From Acanthacorydalis orientalis (Eukaryota; Arthropoda; Insecta; Megaloptera; Corydalidae): a DNA stretch of 64,000 nt. This document shows, piece by piece, positions 25,443 through 36,542 of this stretch. The notes below the pieces were generated by a model that had not been told where the DNA came from, searched no databases, and worked only from the letters and a program-made list of their open reading frames with translations. Positions within the stretch are counted from its first letter, which is position 1. Each line of letters begins with the position of its first letter. Position numbers and translations under genes: made by a program. The DNA is taken from NCBI GenBank assembly GCA_034766995.1, contig CM068315.1, positions 38,242,318 to 38,306,317 of the forward strand. Direction: 5' to 3'.

Positions 25443-27294
25443 GTCTGTATGTATGTTACGTATCTGTGTTTATAAGAATATCTCAATTACTGTTTTTTTT
25501 TTAGGAAAACGTCAAATCGCCTATCAAAATCCCTTTAATAGAAAAATTAAATATGGGCCAAGGAGATATAAATGAATCGAATCATGTACCAAATGAAAAT
25601 TGTGAATTGAATAATGGAAAAGCATCACAGCAGTCTAGTGAAAATAACGGGACTTCCGTGCAACCGGTTGTTAAACGAGCACCAAATGATTTCATATTCG
25701 GAAAGACACTTGGCGAAGGTAGCTTCAGTACAGTTTTTCTTGCGAAAGATGTTTACAATCAACGGGAATATGCGAGTAAGTTTTTTTAATATTAATTACT
25801 TATGTAACTTTTTTTATCGTGTTATATGGTTTTATGTTACAGTTAAAGTATGCAATAAAGCACAGATCATTCATGAAAAGAAAACGCCGTATGTAAAACG
25901 TGAAAAAGAAGCTCTGTATATCCTTTCTGGTGTAAGTCCATATTTCGTTAAACTGTACTGTACTTTTCAAGATGCCAAGAGTTTATATTTTGTTTTAACG
26001 TATGCGAAATGCGGTGAACTCTTAGAACTCATTAAAAAATCCGGGTCGTTGAATGTCGAGTTAGCTCGATTCTATACGTGTGAGCTTGTTCTTGCGTTAG
26101 AAACATTAAAAGAAAAGGGAATAATCCATAGGGATCTCAAGCCAGAAAATATTCTACTCGATGAACATATGCACATACTTATAACTGATTTCGGTTCTGC
26201 AAAAATTTTGAACGAGGAAATGGACACAGGCCAGAATGAACCACAGCAGAATATTCGCAGACGGCGAAACAGTTTCGTCGGTACTGCTAATTATGTAAGC
26301 CCAGAAGTATTAACCGATGCCCCAGTAACGCATGCAAGTGACTTGTGGGCTCTCGCGTGTATTCTGTATCAAATGGTAACGGGTAAACACTGTTTTTTGG
26401 CGGGCTCTGAATACCTCATTTTTCAAAAAGTTTCGAATTTAATATACGAATTTCCGGATGATTTTCATCCAGATGCTAAAGACTTAGTGATAAAGTTACT
26501 TGTGATAAAATCATGTGATAGACTAGGTGCTAGAGATGAAAAACCTTATGAAAGTATACGAGCTCATCGGTTTTTTGCAAATATCGATTGGAATAATCTC
26601 GGTCAACCTCCCGTTACAATTAAGTGCACCGATTCATCGAAAGATGAAGATTGTTTCGAAGAAGCAGAACCTGGACTAGACAACCACCAGATGGCGAGGC
26701 TGATCGGTTTAAGAAGTGGTTCGCTGAAAAGTGTTGTTGTCGAGGATGTTTTCGACCCATATCCAGACGCACAGATGAAAAACAAAATGGAAAAAACACC
26801 AAGGAACATAGCTGATGTTTCGCAAAATGACTTAGTGTATAGACTTAGTGTGCAGCAAAGAAGTAATAAGTACCATGAATTCGTAGAGGGAAACTTGATA
26901 CTTAAACAAGGATTAATCGATAAACGTAAAGGATTGATTCCTAGGAGGAGGATGTTTTTGTTAACGTTGGGTCCAAGATTAATTTATGTCGATCCTAATA
27001 CTATGGTAAAGAAAGGCGAAGTGCCTTGGTCTGAAGAATTGAGAGTAGAAGCAAAATCTTTCAAAATATTCTTTGTTCATACGGTAAGATAATCGATTAT
27101 ACAAAAAGCTTGTACTTTCCCCATTTTTAATATTGTTTACTGTACATTTTCCACTCATCTGTTTTTTATTACAGCCTAATAGAACGTACAATTTAGAAGA
27201 TCCGGAAGGTTATGCACTACAGTGGCGTAAAGCGATCGAAGATGTTCATAAATTCTATTTTCCTCATGCAGCTACTAATCAAAATAATGATTAA
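18941..27294 (+). CDS. Pdk1: 3-phosphoinositide-dependent protein kinase 1 (four coding exons)
   Basis: The joined exons (18941-18964, 25505-25775, 25843-27083, 27175-27294) keep frame and encode 551 residues, close to the roughly 556 of human PDPK1. PDK1 is the AGC-family Ser/Thr kinase that phosphorylates the activation loop of Akt, S6K, SGK and PKC downstream of PI3-kinase. Visible motifs: glycine loop GEGSFSTV (78-85), Lys100 in AIKV, catalytic HRDLKPEN (194-201), DFG (214-216) and activation loop [16 protein letters not shown] with autophosphorylated Ser at about 242. A C-terminal PH domain (about 446-545) contains the phosphoinositide-binding DKRKG and RRR and ends FFVHTPNRTY. The start is the ATG of the short first exon, chosen because it splices in phase. 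Met25 (25553) is an alternative. All three introns have GT-AG borders. Confidence 0.95.
19030..19084. repeat. (TA)n microsatellite
   Basis: About 55 bp of TA in Pdk1 intron 1. Confidence 0.95.
19802..19968. mobile_element. hAT MITE, 167 bp, with perfect 8-bp target duplication
   Basis: The element starts CAGTGGCG and ends CGCCACTG, a perfect 8-bp terminal inverted repeat of hAT type. It is flanked by ATCATATT at 19794-19801 and 19969-19976, a perfect 8-bp target-site duplication, the length typical of hAT. Internal sequence (GCAATTGCCTCGAGCCCC and GAGAGGGGCCC) resembles the subterminal part of insect hAT elements. It has no coding capacity. The intact duplication suggests a fairly recent insertion. 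Confidence 0.9.
20468..20670 (+). mobile_element. palindromic repeat family, copy A (left half)
   Basis: It begins GTTCTGTCACTG and TCTTTCACAAATGATT, has TTCAATAAATCATTACTGAT, then the family core GCTTATGCACATTTCGATGG (20588-20607) and AGAGCGCTAGGATACAGGAA. The complementary right half is missing. Confidence 0.65.
20774..20846. repeat. (TG)n-(TA)n microsatellite
   Basis: A short TG run precedes about 70 bp of TA with TATG interruptions. Confidence 0.9.
22069..22530. mobile_element. palindromic repeat family, copy B (interrupted)
   Basis: The left end CAGTTCTGACGCTGG matches the ends of copies A, D and E. The left core is diverged (GTTGCCTATGTATTCTCATAG), then the copy is interrupted by a 59-bp insertion (22247-22305) and continues with AAGCGTTAAAGTACAG. 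The complementary right half (GACGAAATGCTCATATACAA, 22414-22433) follows. The right terminus is degraded. Confidence 0.65.
22247..22305. mobile_element. 59-bp micro-insertion flanked by 8-bp direct repeats (copy 1)
   Basis: The segment contains GGTTGGTTATTGGGGTTTTA followed by GGCCGCTTTCTAAGCTCATT and AGCG. It is flanked by CTCATAGA at 22239-22246 and 22306-22313. The surrounding palindromic element becomes continuous when it and one repeat are removed, so it arrived as an insertion. A related 57-bp segment is at 49524-49580. No coding capacity and no clear terminal inverted repeats. Confidence 0.7.
23555..23717 (+). mobile_element. palindromic repeat family, copy C (deleted)
   Basis: The core CTTATGCGCATTTGGATGCC (23583-23602) and CAGAGCGCTAAGGTATAAAA are followed, after a deletion of most of the right half, by GTGTGAAAGAGAATTTAGTT near the right terminus. 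Confidence 0.6.
24657..24722. repeat. (CATA)n/(TA)n microsatellite
   Basis: TA tract with TAAATAAATA and TTTATATTTA interruptions in Pdk1 intron 1. Confidence 0.9.
25405..25442. repeat. (TA)n microsatellite
   Basis: About 38 bp of TA, ending about 60 bp before the acceptor of Pdk1 exon 2. Confidence 0.9.
25505..25775 (+). CDS. Pdk1: Pdk1 coding exon 2 (residues 9-99)
   Basis: Acceptor TTTTTTTTAG at 25504 and donor A|GTAAGT at 25775. It encodes an Asn/Glu-rich N-terminal region without known fold, the start of the kinase domain ([20 protein letters not shown]) and ends in the first base of the Ile before the catalytic Lys. Confidence 0.95.
25843..27083 (+). CDS. Pdk1: Pdk1 coding exon 3 (residues 99-512)
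   Basis: Acceptor TTATGTTACAG; donor ACG|GTAAGA. This long exon carries almost the whole kinase domain from the catalytic Lys, the linker, and most of the PH domain. The preceding intron is only 67 bp. Confidence 0.97.
27175..27294 (+). CDS. Pdk1: Pdk1 coding exon 4 (residues 513-551)
   Basis: Acceptor TTTTTTATTACAG. It completes the PH domain ([20 protein letters not shown]) and ends [13 protein letters not shown] with TAA at 27292-27294. Confidence 0.95.
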   Translation, partial: PNRTYNLEDPEGYALQWRKAIEDVHKFYFPHAATNQNND

Positions 27295-27342
27295 CTTATC
27301 AACTGACTCAAAATACTACAATTGTGATCTATTCATATGTAA

Positions 27343-27348
27343 AATAAA
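27343..27348 (+). terminator. Pdk1: possible proximal polyadenylation signal of Pdk1
   Basis: AATAAA 49 bp after the stop codon. A second, distal AATAAA is at 27662-27667; which one is used cannot be told from sequence. Confidence 0.4.
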
Positions 27349-27661
27349 TAACAGCAAGCAAGCACAATTATTTGTCATGCGAATACATATTTATTTTAAT
27401 CGTTTTTAGTACTTTTTCATTATTTTGAATTAGTATATAAAAAATGTATCAAAAATAATCATATTAATTCAGAAACCAGTAAGAAATTTCATTTTTTTTT
27501 CTATTATCCATTTAAGATATGTTCTTTTTGATATTTTTTACTGTTGGTATACTTGTGATGTTTGTTTGAGCCTTAATTTTTTTTTTTGTAGAGTTTAAGT
27601 TATGTTTACTTTTTGACTATTGTACTGCTTGTGTTTCGATGTGTTTTGTATATTAACTTAA

Positions 27662-27667
27662 AATAAA
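27662..27667 (+). terminator. Pdk1: possible distal polyadenylation signal of Pdk1
   Basis: AATAAA follows several T-rich stretches and precedes a TG-containing segment (ATATGTTGTG) that could be the downstream element. Confidence 0.4.
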
Positions 27668-27699
27668 AATATATTTAAAATATGTTGTGAAATGTTTTT

Positions 27700-29001
27700 A
27701 ATTCATTTTCATATAAATATTATGTTTAACTAATTAGCAGATACTTTGAAAACATCTTATTTCAGTTACAAGAATCTAATAAAAATAATTACTGTTACTA
27801 AATTCTTTTCAATGAAATTTAGTTCAAAATTGACATTTTTAAATTAATTAGAAGTAAACCAAATATGTTTTTTGGTTCTTATTTTACTCATCAAAGATTA
27901 TGAAAAAAATAATTAAAAAAAATTAAATCAATTTAATTTATTTTATATTGATTAAATATTTAACATTTCTATAGCAAGATTCATTTGAACATAATTTATT
28001 TAATCGATTTTAAATTAATTTTTCATAAATTAAATCGATGAAAAATATATAGTTATTAATATAACAATTGTGATTATTACAATAATATAGGATAAAGAAA
28101 CAAAAAAAGCAAAATAGTTTACAACATGTGGAGCCATCTCTGATTGTTACAGAAAATATACCAATAAAAAATATATTCAGAAATTAATTCATACATATTG
28201 AAAGAAACGAAAAAGATCATTTTAATAATTAATTTAACAATATTAAAAAGTATTCTGTCACATGTTTAATCAAATAAATAGTGGCATTTGTCTTTGTTAA
28301 AGTATAAAAAAACATCAAAGAAAATAATTTCAATCCCCACTTTCAATTTCACTTTCTTTCCTGTTAAAGCGACATCTTCACCGAGTCATTGAAACTAAAC
28401 TGAATACATGAAACATTTCGTATGAAAATAAGTTACCAATGTCATTTACACGGTAAACATCATGAAAAAAAAGTATTTTAAGACAAATGAGGCATTTATT
28501 GTTCGGTATATATTGGCATTAAGCCTAATTATGATCCACGACAGTTGCTCAAAATGTAGGCCAGTAAAAAAATACACATTCGATTGGCACAAAGCGCAAG
28601 GACTCTGTTTCGAGTGTATATTTACAGTTAATTTACTTATGTCATTACAAATATTAACGATTCGATAGAAATATTAATATTCATACGTAGATGTGTCAGC
28701 ATTAATCATGATAATTATAAAAATTAATCTACACACACGCATACTGAGTATTCTCATACGCACGCAATATATATATATATATATATACTTTTTGTTTTTT
28801 TTAAAAAAAAAATGTTCAATTATTGTCAATAAAAGTTAAATCTTATAGAAACAGTATTTTTAGTTTAATGTTGTCTTATGAATTCATTAAAATATACCTC
28901 TTTAATACATCTATTCCCCGTTTAATGGATGAAATACAACTTTTCGAAAAATTGTCTGTAATTCGTTAAAAGTTTCTAAATGAATGAATATATACAATAT
29001 T

Positions 29002-29066
<65 letters not shown>

Positions 29067-29440
29067 TGTGTGTATGTAAATATAGAAATGACTGTTATTG
29101 TAGACCCCTATTTACTAACCTCTTTGATCTGCGGGTTGTTATAGATAATCTGATAACGAACAATTAATTGTGAACTTTGTCTTTAGACATCAAGCGATAT
29201 TTCTTTCATTTGTGCCACCACACTTAGGAATATTTGAAAAAATTAGATCTAAATATGAATGAAATTTGTTGCAAAAAACAAGCACAATCGGCATATTGAT
29301 TTTTTAAACCTTTTTTTGTTTTTATTGTTTCAATATAATATATTAAAACGCATACATTTTGTTTTCTTTCAAAATTTCCCATACCGTTGTATAATCGATC
29401 ATCAATGATTGGTTGATAGATATCATCAAAGTGGTCTCTG
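27700..29440. other. AT-rich non-coding stretch
   Basis: No gene seen. A TA array lies at about 29003-29062, and a slightly GC-richer section at 28350-28640 has no recognisable product. Confidence 0.55.
29003..29062. repeat. (TA)n microsatellite
   Basis: About 60 bp of TA. Confidence 0.95.
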
Positions 29441-29449
29441 TTCTGATTG

Positions 29450-30010
29450 GTTGACATCAGTCATATGTACTAACTTTCTCACGGCGTACAACGAATCATC
29501 GATGGCCAGTAAGAGATCGGCCTTCACTGGTCGACCTGGAGCTTCGCTGGCCCCTTAGCACGAGGCGACCCCCTGGAGGGGGTCTGAAATGCTCAACAAT
29601 CACGAGAGTTCCCATACAAGCTACGCACCAGTAACTATCAGCTACGCGAGTCGTGAGCGAATTCGCTTGGCACTCAAGTCAGCAAGGGCCCCTCAGGCCT
29701 ACGCTACAGCACAGCGGTGTACAACGAAAGAGAGTATACGATTTCAGTGTAAAACTGATAACAAATTTATTCAAAACATTGTATTCACTGAAGCTTTAGA
29801 GTAAAAAAATTGTCGTAGATTTTAACATTGTATTTTGATGTTAATTTTTATAAACTTTTCCAATAAAAATTTTATAACTTACATTTTGCGCTGATTAATT
29901 GTGGGTATAATTTGTTAATTTCTGTTATTTGTCAGGGGAAAACGAGCGAGAGGCGAAACCCTCTTGGTGGTGAGCGAGCGCAGTGAGCAGGGAGGGAGCT
30001 CTCTCGTTTT
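29450..30010. repeat. composite GC-rich island, probable repeat
   Basis: The left part (29480-29740) is GC-rich and contains an 18-bp perfect palindrome, GACCCCCTGGAGGGGGTC, at 29567-29584. The right part (29939-30010) has GCGAAACCCTCTTGGTGG and TGAGCGAGCGCAGTGAGCAG bounded by inverted AAAACGAG/CTCTCGTTTT. A related segment is at 51774-51841 in opposite orientation, so this is probably dispersed repeat sequence. The 71-codon open frame at 29589-29804 shows no known motif. Confidence 0.5.
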
Positions 30011-30480
30011 TTTAATTTAAAAATTTTAAAAAAATGTCATCATACAACATAACATACTTTCCACCAACCTAATTAAACACACGACTTTTAAGATAAGCAA
30101 GGAATGATTAAATTAACCTTTAAGTTGCAAAAAGTTAAGAAACACTAATAGTAAGCATTCTGAATGACTTTTTGAGATCGACGAAGACCTGTTGAAAGAT
30201 GTGGTAAAAGAAAATACCAGATTATCATTAGGAAAAATCATGAATTAATTTAAATCAAGTTTTTTTTTTATTATTTATCATTTCTTGTTATTGAAAATAT
30301 GCTTAAGTTCAATTAATTGCAGAGGTTTTATGAATTCCTATACAAAGTAAGTAACATTCGCTTTTACAAAATCGTCAACTAAAGGAACCGCTTTTATCCG
30401 AAATAGTAAATCTCTACTGTGTGTAAATAATTTTCATTCAAACATAATAGTATATATTATAGATTCGGACTTTTTTAATA

Positions 30481-30482
<2 letters not shown>

Positions 30483-30526
<44 letters not shown>
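30483..30526. repeat. (TA)n microsatellite
   Basis: About 44 bp of TA. Confidence 0.95.
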
Positions 30527-30528
<2 letters not shown>

Positions 30529-31087
30529 CATTCACATATATACATTCCTAGAAGATTGTAAGAGGTTTGTAAATGGTAGAAGATTAATATATGTAATTCT
30601 ACAAACAGACTGAACAAGGCTGGTCAATTATGTCATTGTAGGAGTACGTATACGTATAAATGCACGGTCAGAAGTTTGTGTAAAAATCAAAAAGTTGAGA
30701 CTTAAAAATATCCGATAGAAGGGCGCGAATAAATATAAACTCCGACCCTCATAACATTGTGCTCTTGACACGTACATGGGTATGTTCAAGCGTTAACCTT
30801 TCTGACAAACTGACATCGTAGAAAATACGGTCCGGTAAAAGAGAAAACATGTAATCCCAAGAGCTTCTTGAAATTGTATATGGGGTCTGTATGTGTGTAT
30901 GTGTGTGTGTCGCACGCAGGATTCGAGAACAACTACGTTTGTGAAGAAATATCTCGCATGATTTATTTTATCTATTCGGCATACATGTATCGGACTAAGG
31001 AAAACGGATATTAATTACCTACAGTTCATTAATCTTCTGTGTTACTGGCATCACGTAGAAACTTGTTCTATCTGAAGTTACCACTCA

Positions 31088-31093
<6 letters not shown>

Positions 31094-31157
<64 letters not shown>

Positions 31158-31186
31158 GTATATATATATATATGTATATATATGTA

Positions 31187-31264
<78 letters not shown>

Positions 31265-31271
31265 CATATAT
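31094..31271. repeat. long imperfect (TA)n tract with TATG/CATA interruptions
   Basis: Roughly 180 bp made of TA blocks broken at regular intervals by CATA or TATG, suggesting a higher-order pattern from slippage duplication. Confidence 0.9.
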
Positions 31272-31599
31272 TTATTTAAACAACAGAAGTTGTTTATTGG
31301 CAATTAGATCCATTAAAAATATTATTTTTTTTTCATAATGTTGTCAAAATTTTTGACACTTTCAGATAATTATGATGTGTTTATTTGTTCGCATAATTGA
31401 TACTTATTACATTTCAGAACGAAAGATACTTTTTTTCTCATACACCGTAAATAACAGTTATACATATATAGTTAAATATTGCGATAAAGTAATAGAAAGA
31501 TTAAAATATTATATTTTAATAAAAAAATTCCAATTCAAAACATAAAAAATAATTTTTAGAAATGAATTAATTTTCACCTCAAATCAGACAAACATTTCT

Positions 31600-31901
31600 T
31601 TTTGGTTAAAAATATTCAATAAATTACTATGGATTATTTTTAATTGTTGCTTATGTGTGTTTCGATAGCAGTCACCATCCATAGAGCGCAAAGATACAAA
31701 AAAAAATATATTGTTTTTCCATCAGTTCTTTATAGAAGATTTTTCTGTCTTGATGTTCTGAGGATGATGGCGTTGCCATCGAAATGCGCATAAAGATCAA
31801 TCAAAAATAGTCAATAATAATTTATTGAAAAAAATAGTTTGTATGATTTTTCGGGTAAAAAAGAATTAATTTGTGAAAGTGAATTTAACCAGTGTCAGAA
31901 C
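31600..31901. mobile_element. palindromic repeat family, copy D (both arms)
   Basis: The left arm has TTCAATAAATTACTATGGAT and GTTGCTTATGTGTGTTTCGA (31646-31665). The right arm has GCCATCGAAATGCGCATAAA (31775-31794) followed by an AATTTGTGAAAGTGAATTTA segment and the end CAGTGTCAGAAC. The arms fold into a long hairpin. No coding content. Confidence 0.75.
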
Positions 31902-32778
31902 TTTTTTATGATAAAAAATGACATTTGTATATAAATGGAAGAGGTAGAGAAAAAATGAAAAAAGTATTAAAAATGTGATATACACAAATCAGTTATCTAC
32001 AAACGATGTTCATTACTTCACTTCAATATAAACAAACATATTTGAATCAATTTGTTCCTTTTTTATATATAAACAATTTATTTAAGTCATAAGTAGAAAC
32101 TGACGTTTTCTCGAAAGAAAATTGTTAAAAAAATTATCAAAATAAATAAAACCTTAAATGTAAAAATACATTATTTACAATGAACAGTGATTCATCAGTA
32201 CAATTATTCGAGGTTCATTCAAACTGTACCTGAAGGTGATATATGGTTTTTTCGTACAACTATTCGTATGAAGTATTAGTATGAACACATTTAACAACAG
32301 AACCGTATTTTATCCAACCAAAAAACTTTTCTCACGACGTCTCTCAAAATACCAAGTGACAGGTGATTATTTCCATCCATTGATTTCTTAATAAAAGAAA
32401 TGAGACGTAACGCTATTCAGTCATGACGAGTAGCACACAGACGATACGAAAGAAGGGAATTCACTGCCGAATAAATGGAAGATAGCATATACACTGGATT
32501 TAGCAACGAATAGAGGATTTGACGTGGTGTTAGTTAACTCGAAATTTCAGTCGTTTTTCTTCAATGCGGAAGTCCTCGATGTACTGATTGAGAGAGAAAC
32601 GACAACAAAAAACAAACTTAAATTGAAATACGAAATTAGTAAATTAAAATTGAATATTTTGTCGGTTGATATTTGAAGTCTGGATAAAAGAATATACATA
32701 TACAGAGTATGTCAGAATTACATTAACATTTATATGGAATGAACATTTAAATTTTCTTTTCTTTTTTGCCCAGATGTA

Positions 32779-33510
32779 ATGGGGAGAAAAGTTAACACTA
32801 GAAGAAAGAAGAGTGTTGGCAAGCGTTATGGAAGTATTTCGTTCTCCAACGACGGTCCTCATGAAGTTCTAAGAACAATTTCAACGAAACCCATCAATCC
32901 GTTTAACGATTTATCGTGTAATTATCAACAACTACATAATAATTTAACGATTTATCGACTACTACAATCCGCCCGTACCATGTCTGACTCGTTCAAGCAT
33001 TGAAAGAAGGTCAAAGCGTGTTCGTGTGGAATGCTGCCAGATTTTAGCAGAAATGGCAAACATCCAACCGAACATTGTGTATCTGATGGCGTTCAGTTAT
33101 GAAGCCACTTTTCACATTAGCGATCATTTGAATCGACATAACACAGTCTTTTGGTGTACCGATAATCCACGAGTAATTCGTGAGGACGAACATGTCTGCC
33201 CAAAGGTGAAACCTTGGTGTGCTGTGAGCGTTGTCGGTGTATTCGGCCATACTTTTTTGACACCCTAACAGTGAATTCCGAATCCTACTTACATATGTTG
33301 CAGTCCTACGCAATTGATGAACTTCCATTGATAATACTCTCAGTGGGATATTTTCAACGGGATGGTGCAATTTCGCATTTTGGTCGTATTGTTCGTGATT
33401 TCCTAGATAACGCATTTCCACGAGGATGAATTTGTAATGGCCTCCCCAGTTCCTCGATCTAACGCCCTACGACTTCTGTTTGTAGGGTATGATGGAAAAG
33501 AGAGTGTAGA
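32779..33510 (+). pseudogene. decayed Tc1/mariner-superfamily transposase with DUF4817-like N-terminus
   Basis: The + strand in shifting frames reads GEKLTLEERRVLASVMEVFR and EQFQRNPSIRLTIYR, typical of the DUF4817 helix-turn-helix start of a transposase family common in arthropods. After a gap come ATFHISDHLNRHNTVFW, PYFFDTLTVNSESYLHMLQ, YFQRDGAISHFGRIVRDFLD and LTPYDFCL, the DDE-type core. The family's SDEATFH has become SYEATFH, so the first catalytic Asp is lost; the QRDGA and PYD acidic residues remain. Several frameshifts, stops and a missing linker show it is dead. Element ends were not found. Confidence 0.7.
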
Positions 33511-33757
33511 GCACGAAAGTTTGGAATATAAATGAACACATGGAAAGAAATGCGAATGTGTTTTTCCCCATCTATTCCCATAGAATTCTGAATCAGGGCG
33601 TTAAAAGTTACTTTCAGTCATTTCCTATTGTGAGTTGATAACAATGGACAAAAGGTTGGGGTCTTAGATACATAATATTCCATACATACAATACAATAAA
33701 TGTTGATCATTGTTGATACATTTTGATTTAAGTTAATGTTAATAAATGTTGATTTGA

Positions 33758-33941
33758 ATTACTGTTTATAAATGTTGCTAAATATTGATAAAAATAAATG
33801 TTTTTTTCATTGAAGGGTTTTACATAATTTTGACATATCTGTATATATACATTATATACAGGTATGTCAAAATTATGTAAAACCCTTCAATGAAAAAACA
33901 TTTATTTTAATCAATATTTAGCAACATTTATAAACAGTAAT
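33758..33941. repeat. 184-bp near-perfect palindrome
   Basis: Arms of about 90 bp (left 33758-33848, right 33851-33941) are reverse complements with only a few mismatches and single-base indels. Both carry TTGAAGGGTTTTACATAATT or its complement. There is almost no loop. The left arm is preceded by several TAAATGTTGAT-like repeats. Confidence 0.9.
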
Positions 33942-34179
33942 AACATAATAACAAGGAACAGTAAGAACATAATAACAACAGTAATAACAGTATAACATAA
34001 AGGAATGAATATCTCCTACGAATCACAATTCATCAATTGCATACAAAAAAGGAACAAAAAATAAATAAAACATTCGGCACGTTTAATAACGGATATAAAA
34101 GTTATATTTGGTAAACTATTTCAACACCTTTATGTCAAATGTAAAAGAAATGTTTATATTCTGACATTCAGTTTTCATG

Positions 34180-34440
34180 CGAATTGTTCTTCTACAGCGA
34201 AAAATTTACGACATTGTTTATATATAAAATAGTGACACGCAGGTTTGGTGGGCGCACATAAGGAGATTATTTAACGCGCTGCGAAATTGACCGGGTGCCC
34301 GTAAGCACTGTTATTTTGGTTTATTGCCGATTCTATGACCGCCATTAAAACAACACAACGCCGAGAATTACATAAACCCGCGTGTCTCTCTCACTCTTAT
34401 ACTGTTTCATAAAACAACACTGGAGCACGTACGGAGCGAC
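34180..34440. other. CpG-richer block of unknown function
   Basis: Sequence such as AACGCGCTGCGAAATTGACC stands out from AT-rich flanks. No open frame of note; regulatory DNA or an old repeat are both possible. Confidence 0.25.
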
Positions 34441-34505
34441 AAAATTAAAACACATTCAGCTATATTGAATATTTTTTGTACGAACACATACACATACATT
34501 CATAT

Positions 34506-34589
<84 letters not shown>

Positions 34590-34612
34590 CATACATATAT
34601 ATACATATATCA
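34506..34612. repeat. (TA)n tract with CATA interruptions
   Basis: About 105 bp of TA broken by ACATACATA motifs. Confidence 0.9.
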
Positions 34613-36045
34613 TTATTATATAAATCAATCAAAAGTCATCTGTCAATCACTGAATAATTTTTGTCATGTAAAAGATATTAATCATATTTTGGCACAACTG
34701 TACACTAACAACCACCTGCTAATGATAAATTTAAAACACAACTAAAATATATTTTTTTCGGGAAATATTTGTTCATTTTACATTTAAAACTTTAATTATT
34801 ATATAAAGCTTATGAATTTCAAAAATGTATTTATTTAAATCTTTTTTATTTTATACGTTTAGTTTTCTTCGAAGTTAAATTCTGAGTCAGGGGTTTTAGT
34901 TGACTTTCTTATCACTACAGAGATTATTTTTCTTTCTAATTGTCACAAATTTAATAATATTAGTTAATTTACACAGAAACTATTATAAAGGGGTAACGAA
35001 ACAGACAAATATGGTAAAGTGTAAAGTTATTAAATTTTAATTTAGTAGTTGTTAAGAAGAAGTAATTGCTGTAACTGCGTTTCATAAGACTGGAATGAAA
35101 TGTAGTAACTTTTTAATACTTTAAATTTTCTATGAATACCTCCAATACATGTGTATTAAAAAAAATAATCCATTTAATCATATATTATAAGTACAGATTT
35201 AATAAACAATTTGCAATGTTTGTACTATTCATACAGCACAAATTAATAATTCACCCTGAGAAACAAATGTCGAAACCTCTTCAAAAGTAAAAAAAAAACA
35301 GAAATTTATATTTAAAAATCTATTTCTCGTATCACTAGAAGTGATTAGGATTTCGTATTTTTAGAAAAACGATCAATAATTAATAGAATCGCTAAAATAT
35401 TATAATATTTTGTTCATGGACGAAAGACATTTTATAATGAAAAAAAATGATCATAAAAATAACAGTTTGAGATTTTAATACTTGCAAATCCAAAGAATCC
35501 TCACAAGTTATTAGAAAGGTTCAAAGAAATTCATCTTCAACCACAGTGAAGATTTAATGGAGTGCTTATGTTATATTTGTATGAAATTCAGGTTGAAATA
35601 TTAATAAAACGTATCAAAAAAGCATTCTTAACACTGTTAAAATATATTACCATCATTTTTTCGATCAGTAATAGACAGTTTAACAAAACTTCTTTGGAAT
35701 ACAAAACAAGAATTGCACAAAAACGGTGCGAAAAAGATATTTCATATTTTATTCAAGTTAAAAACGGCTTTCTTTTAGTCCCAATCTGAACTCGTTGATT
35801 GCAAATTACGAACAGTTTTTAAAGTTATTTTCTAAGAAATGAACCAATATTATTTTTCTAGAAGGATTTTTATTCAAATAATAGTCATTTTTCCCATGAC
35901 ATTATATGTGCCTTAATAGATAAATGATTTGATCGATTAAGGGTGAGTAAAACTAAAAGTAACTATTTTGAACAAATTTATGAATATATCACGTTTTAAT
36001 AAATCAATACAAAAAATAGTGAAAATGATTTTGTCGTTGTTATTA

Positions 36046-36066
36046 TATATACTATATATATATTTA

Positions 36067-36121
<55 letters not shown>
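36046..36121. repeat. (TA)n microsatellite
   Basis: About 75 bp of TA that directly abuts the non-LTR-derived segment on its left. Confidence 0.9.
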
Positions 36122-36123
<2 letters not shown>

Positions 36124-36542
36124 GGTTTAAATAGGGTAGTGCATGCGTACCATAGGAAAACGACTCTAGTTAGCGTTACATAGCCTCTCTTACCCAATTT
36201 TGATTCTCACCTCCAAGTGGTTAACGTTGGTAACCTGAATAACCTCACTCAAGATCGAGTAATCTCGATGGTGAGAGAGGTCAGGGTTATCGAGAGCGGG
36301 AGAATGGTCTTCCGCAAAGTGGGTTGAACGTGGGGTTAACAATCCCACCTCTTAAAACAACAAACGTTACAAACCTCAAAAAAAGCCTCGGGCACAGGAT
36401 GGATTTAACGGCAAGCGACCATTGCAGTGAAACTGTTGAGAGTAAGGAACTGGATAAGGACTGCCAAGCAGAGGGAAGTCTGGAGGCAGAAAATTAAGGA
36501 GGCCACGGTTCGATTTGTGACGCAGTTCATAGAAGAAGAAGA

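Larger units (their letters stand above)
18965..25504 (+). other. Pdk1: Pdk1 intron 1, repeat-rich
   Basis: The 6.5-kb intron starts GTAAGT and ends with a run of T then TTTTAG. It contains an hAT MITE (19802-19968), three copies of the palindromic element family, a micro-insertion (22247-22305) and several TA arrays. I see no further exon inside it. Confidence 0.65.

Noticed and set aside
26603..26809. Antisense open frames within Pdk1 exon 3
   Set aside because: Shadows of the kinase coding sequence; no independent motif.
25614..27092. Single 492-codon open frame covering Pdk1 exons 2 and 3
   Set aside because: Its first part is read in the wrong frame through exon 2 and intron 2; the spliced model restores the glycine loop and AIK lysine.
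28462..28668. 68-codon + strand frame with a hydrophobic segment
   Set aside because: No start context, signal peptide logic or homologous motif; probably chance.
33044..33421. 125-codon open frame on the - strand
   Set aside because: It is the antisense of the decayed DUF4817-type transposase on the + strand.
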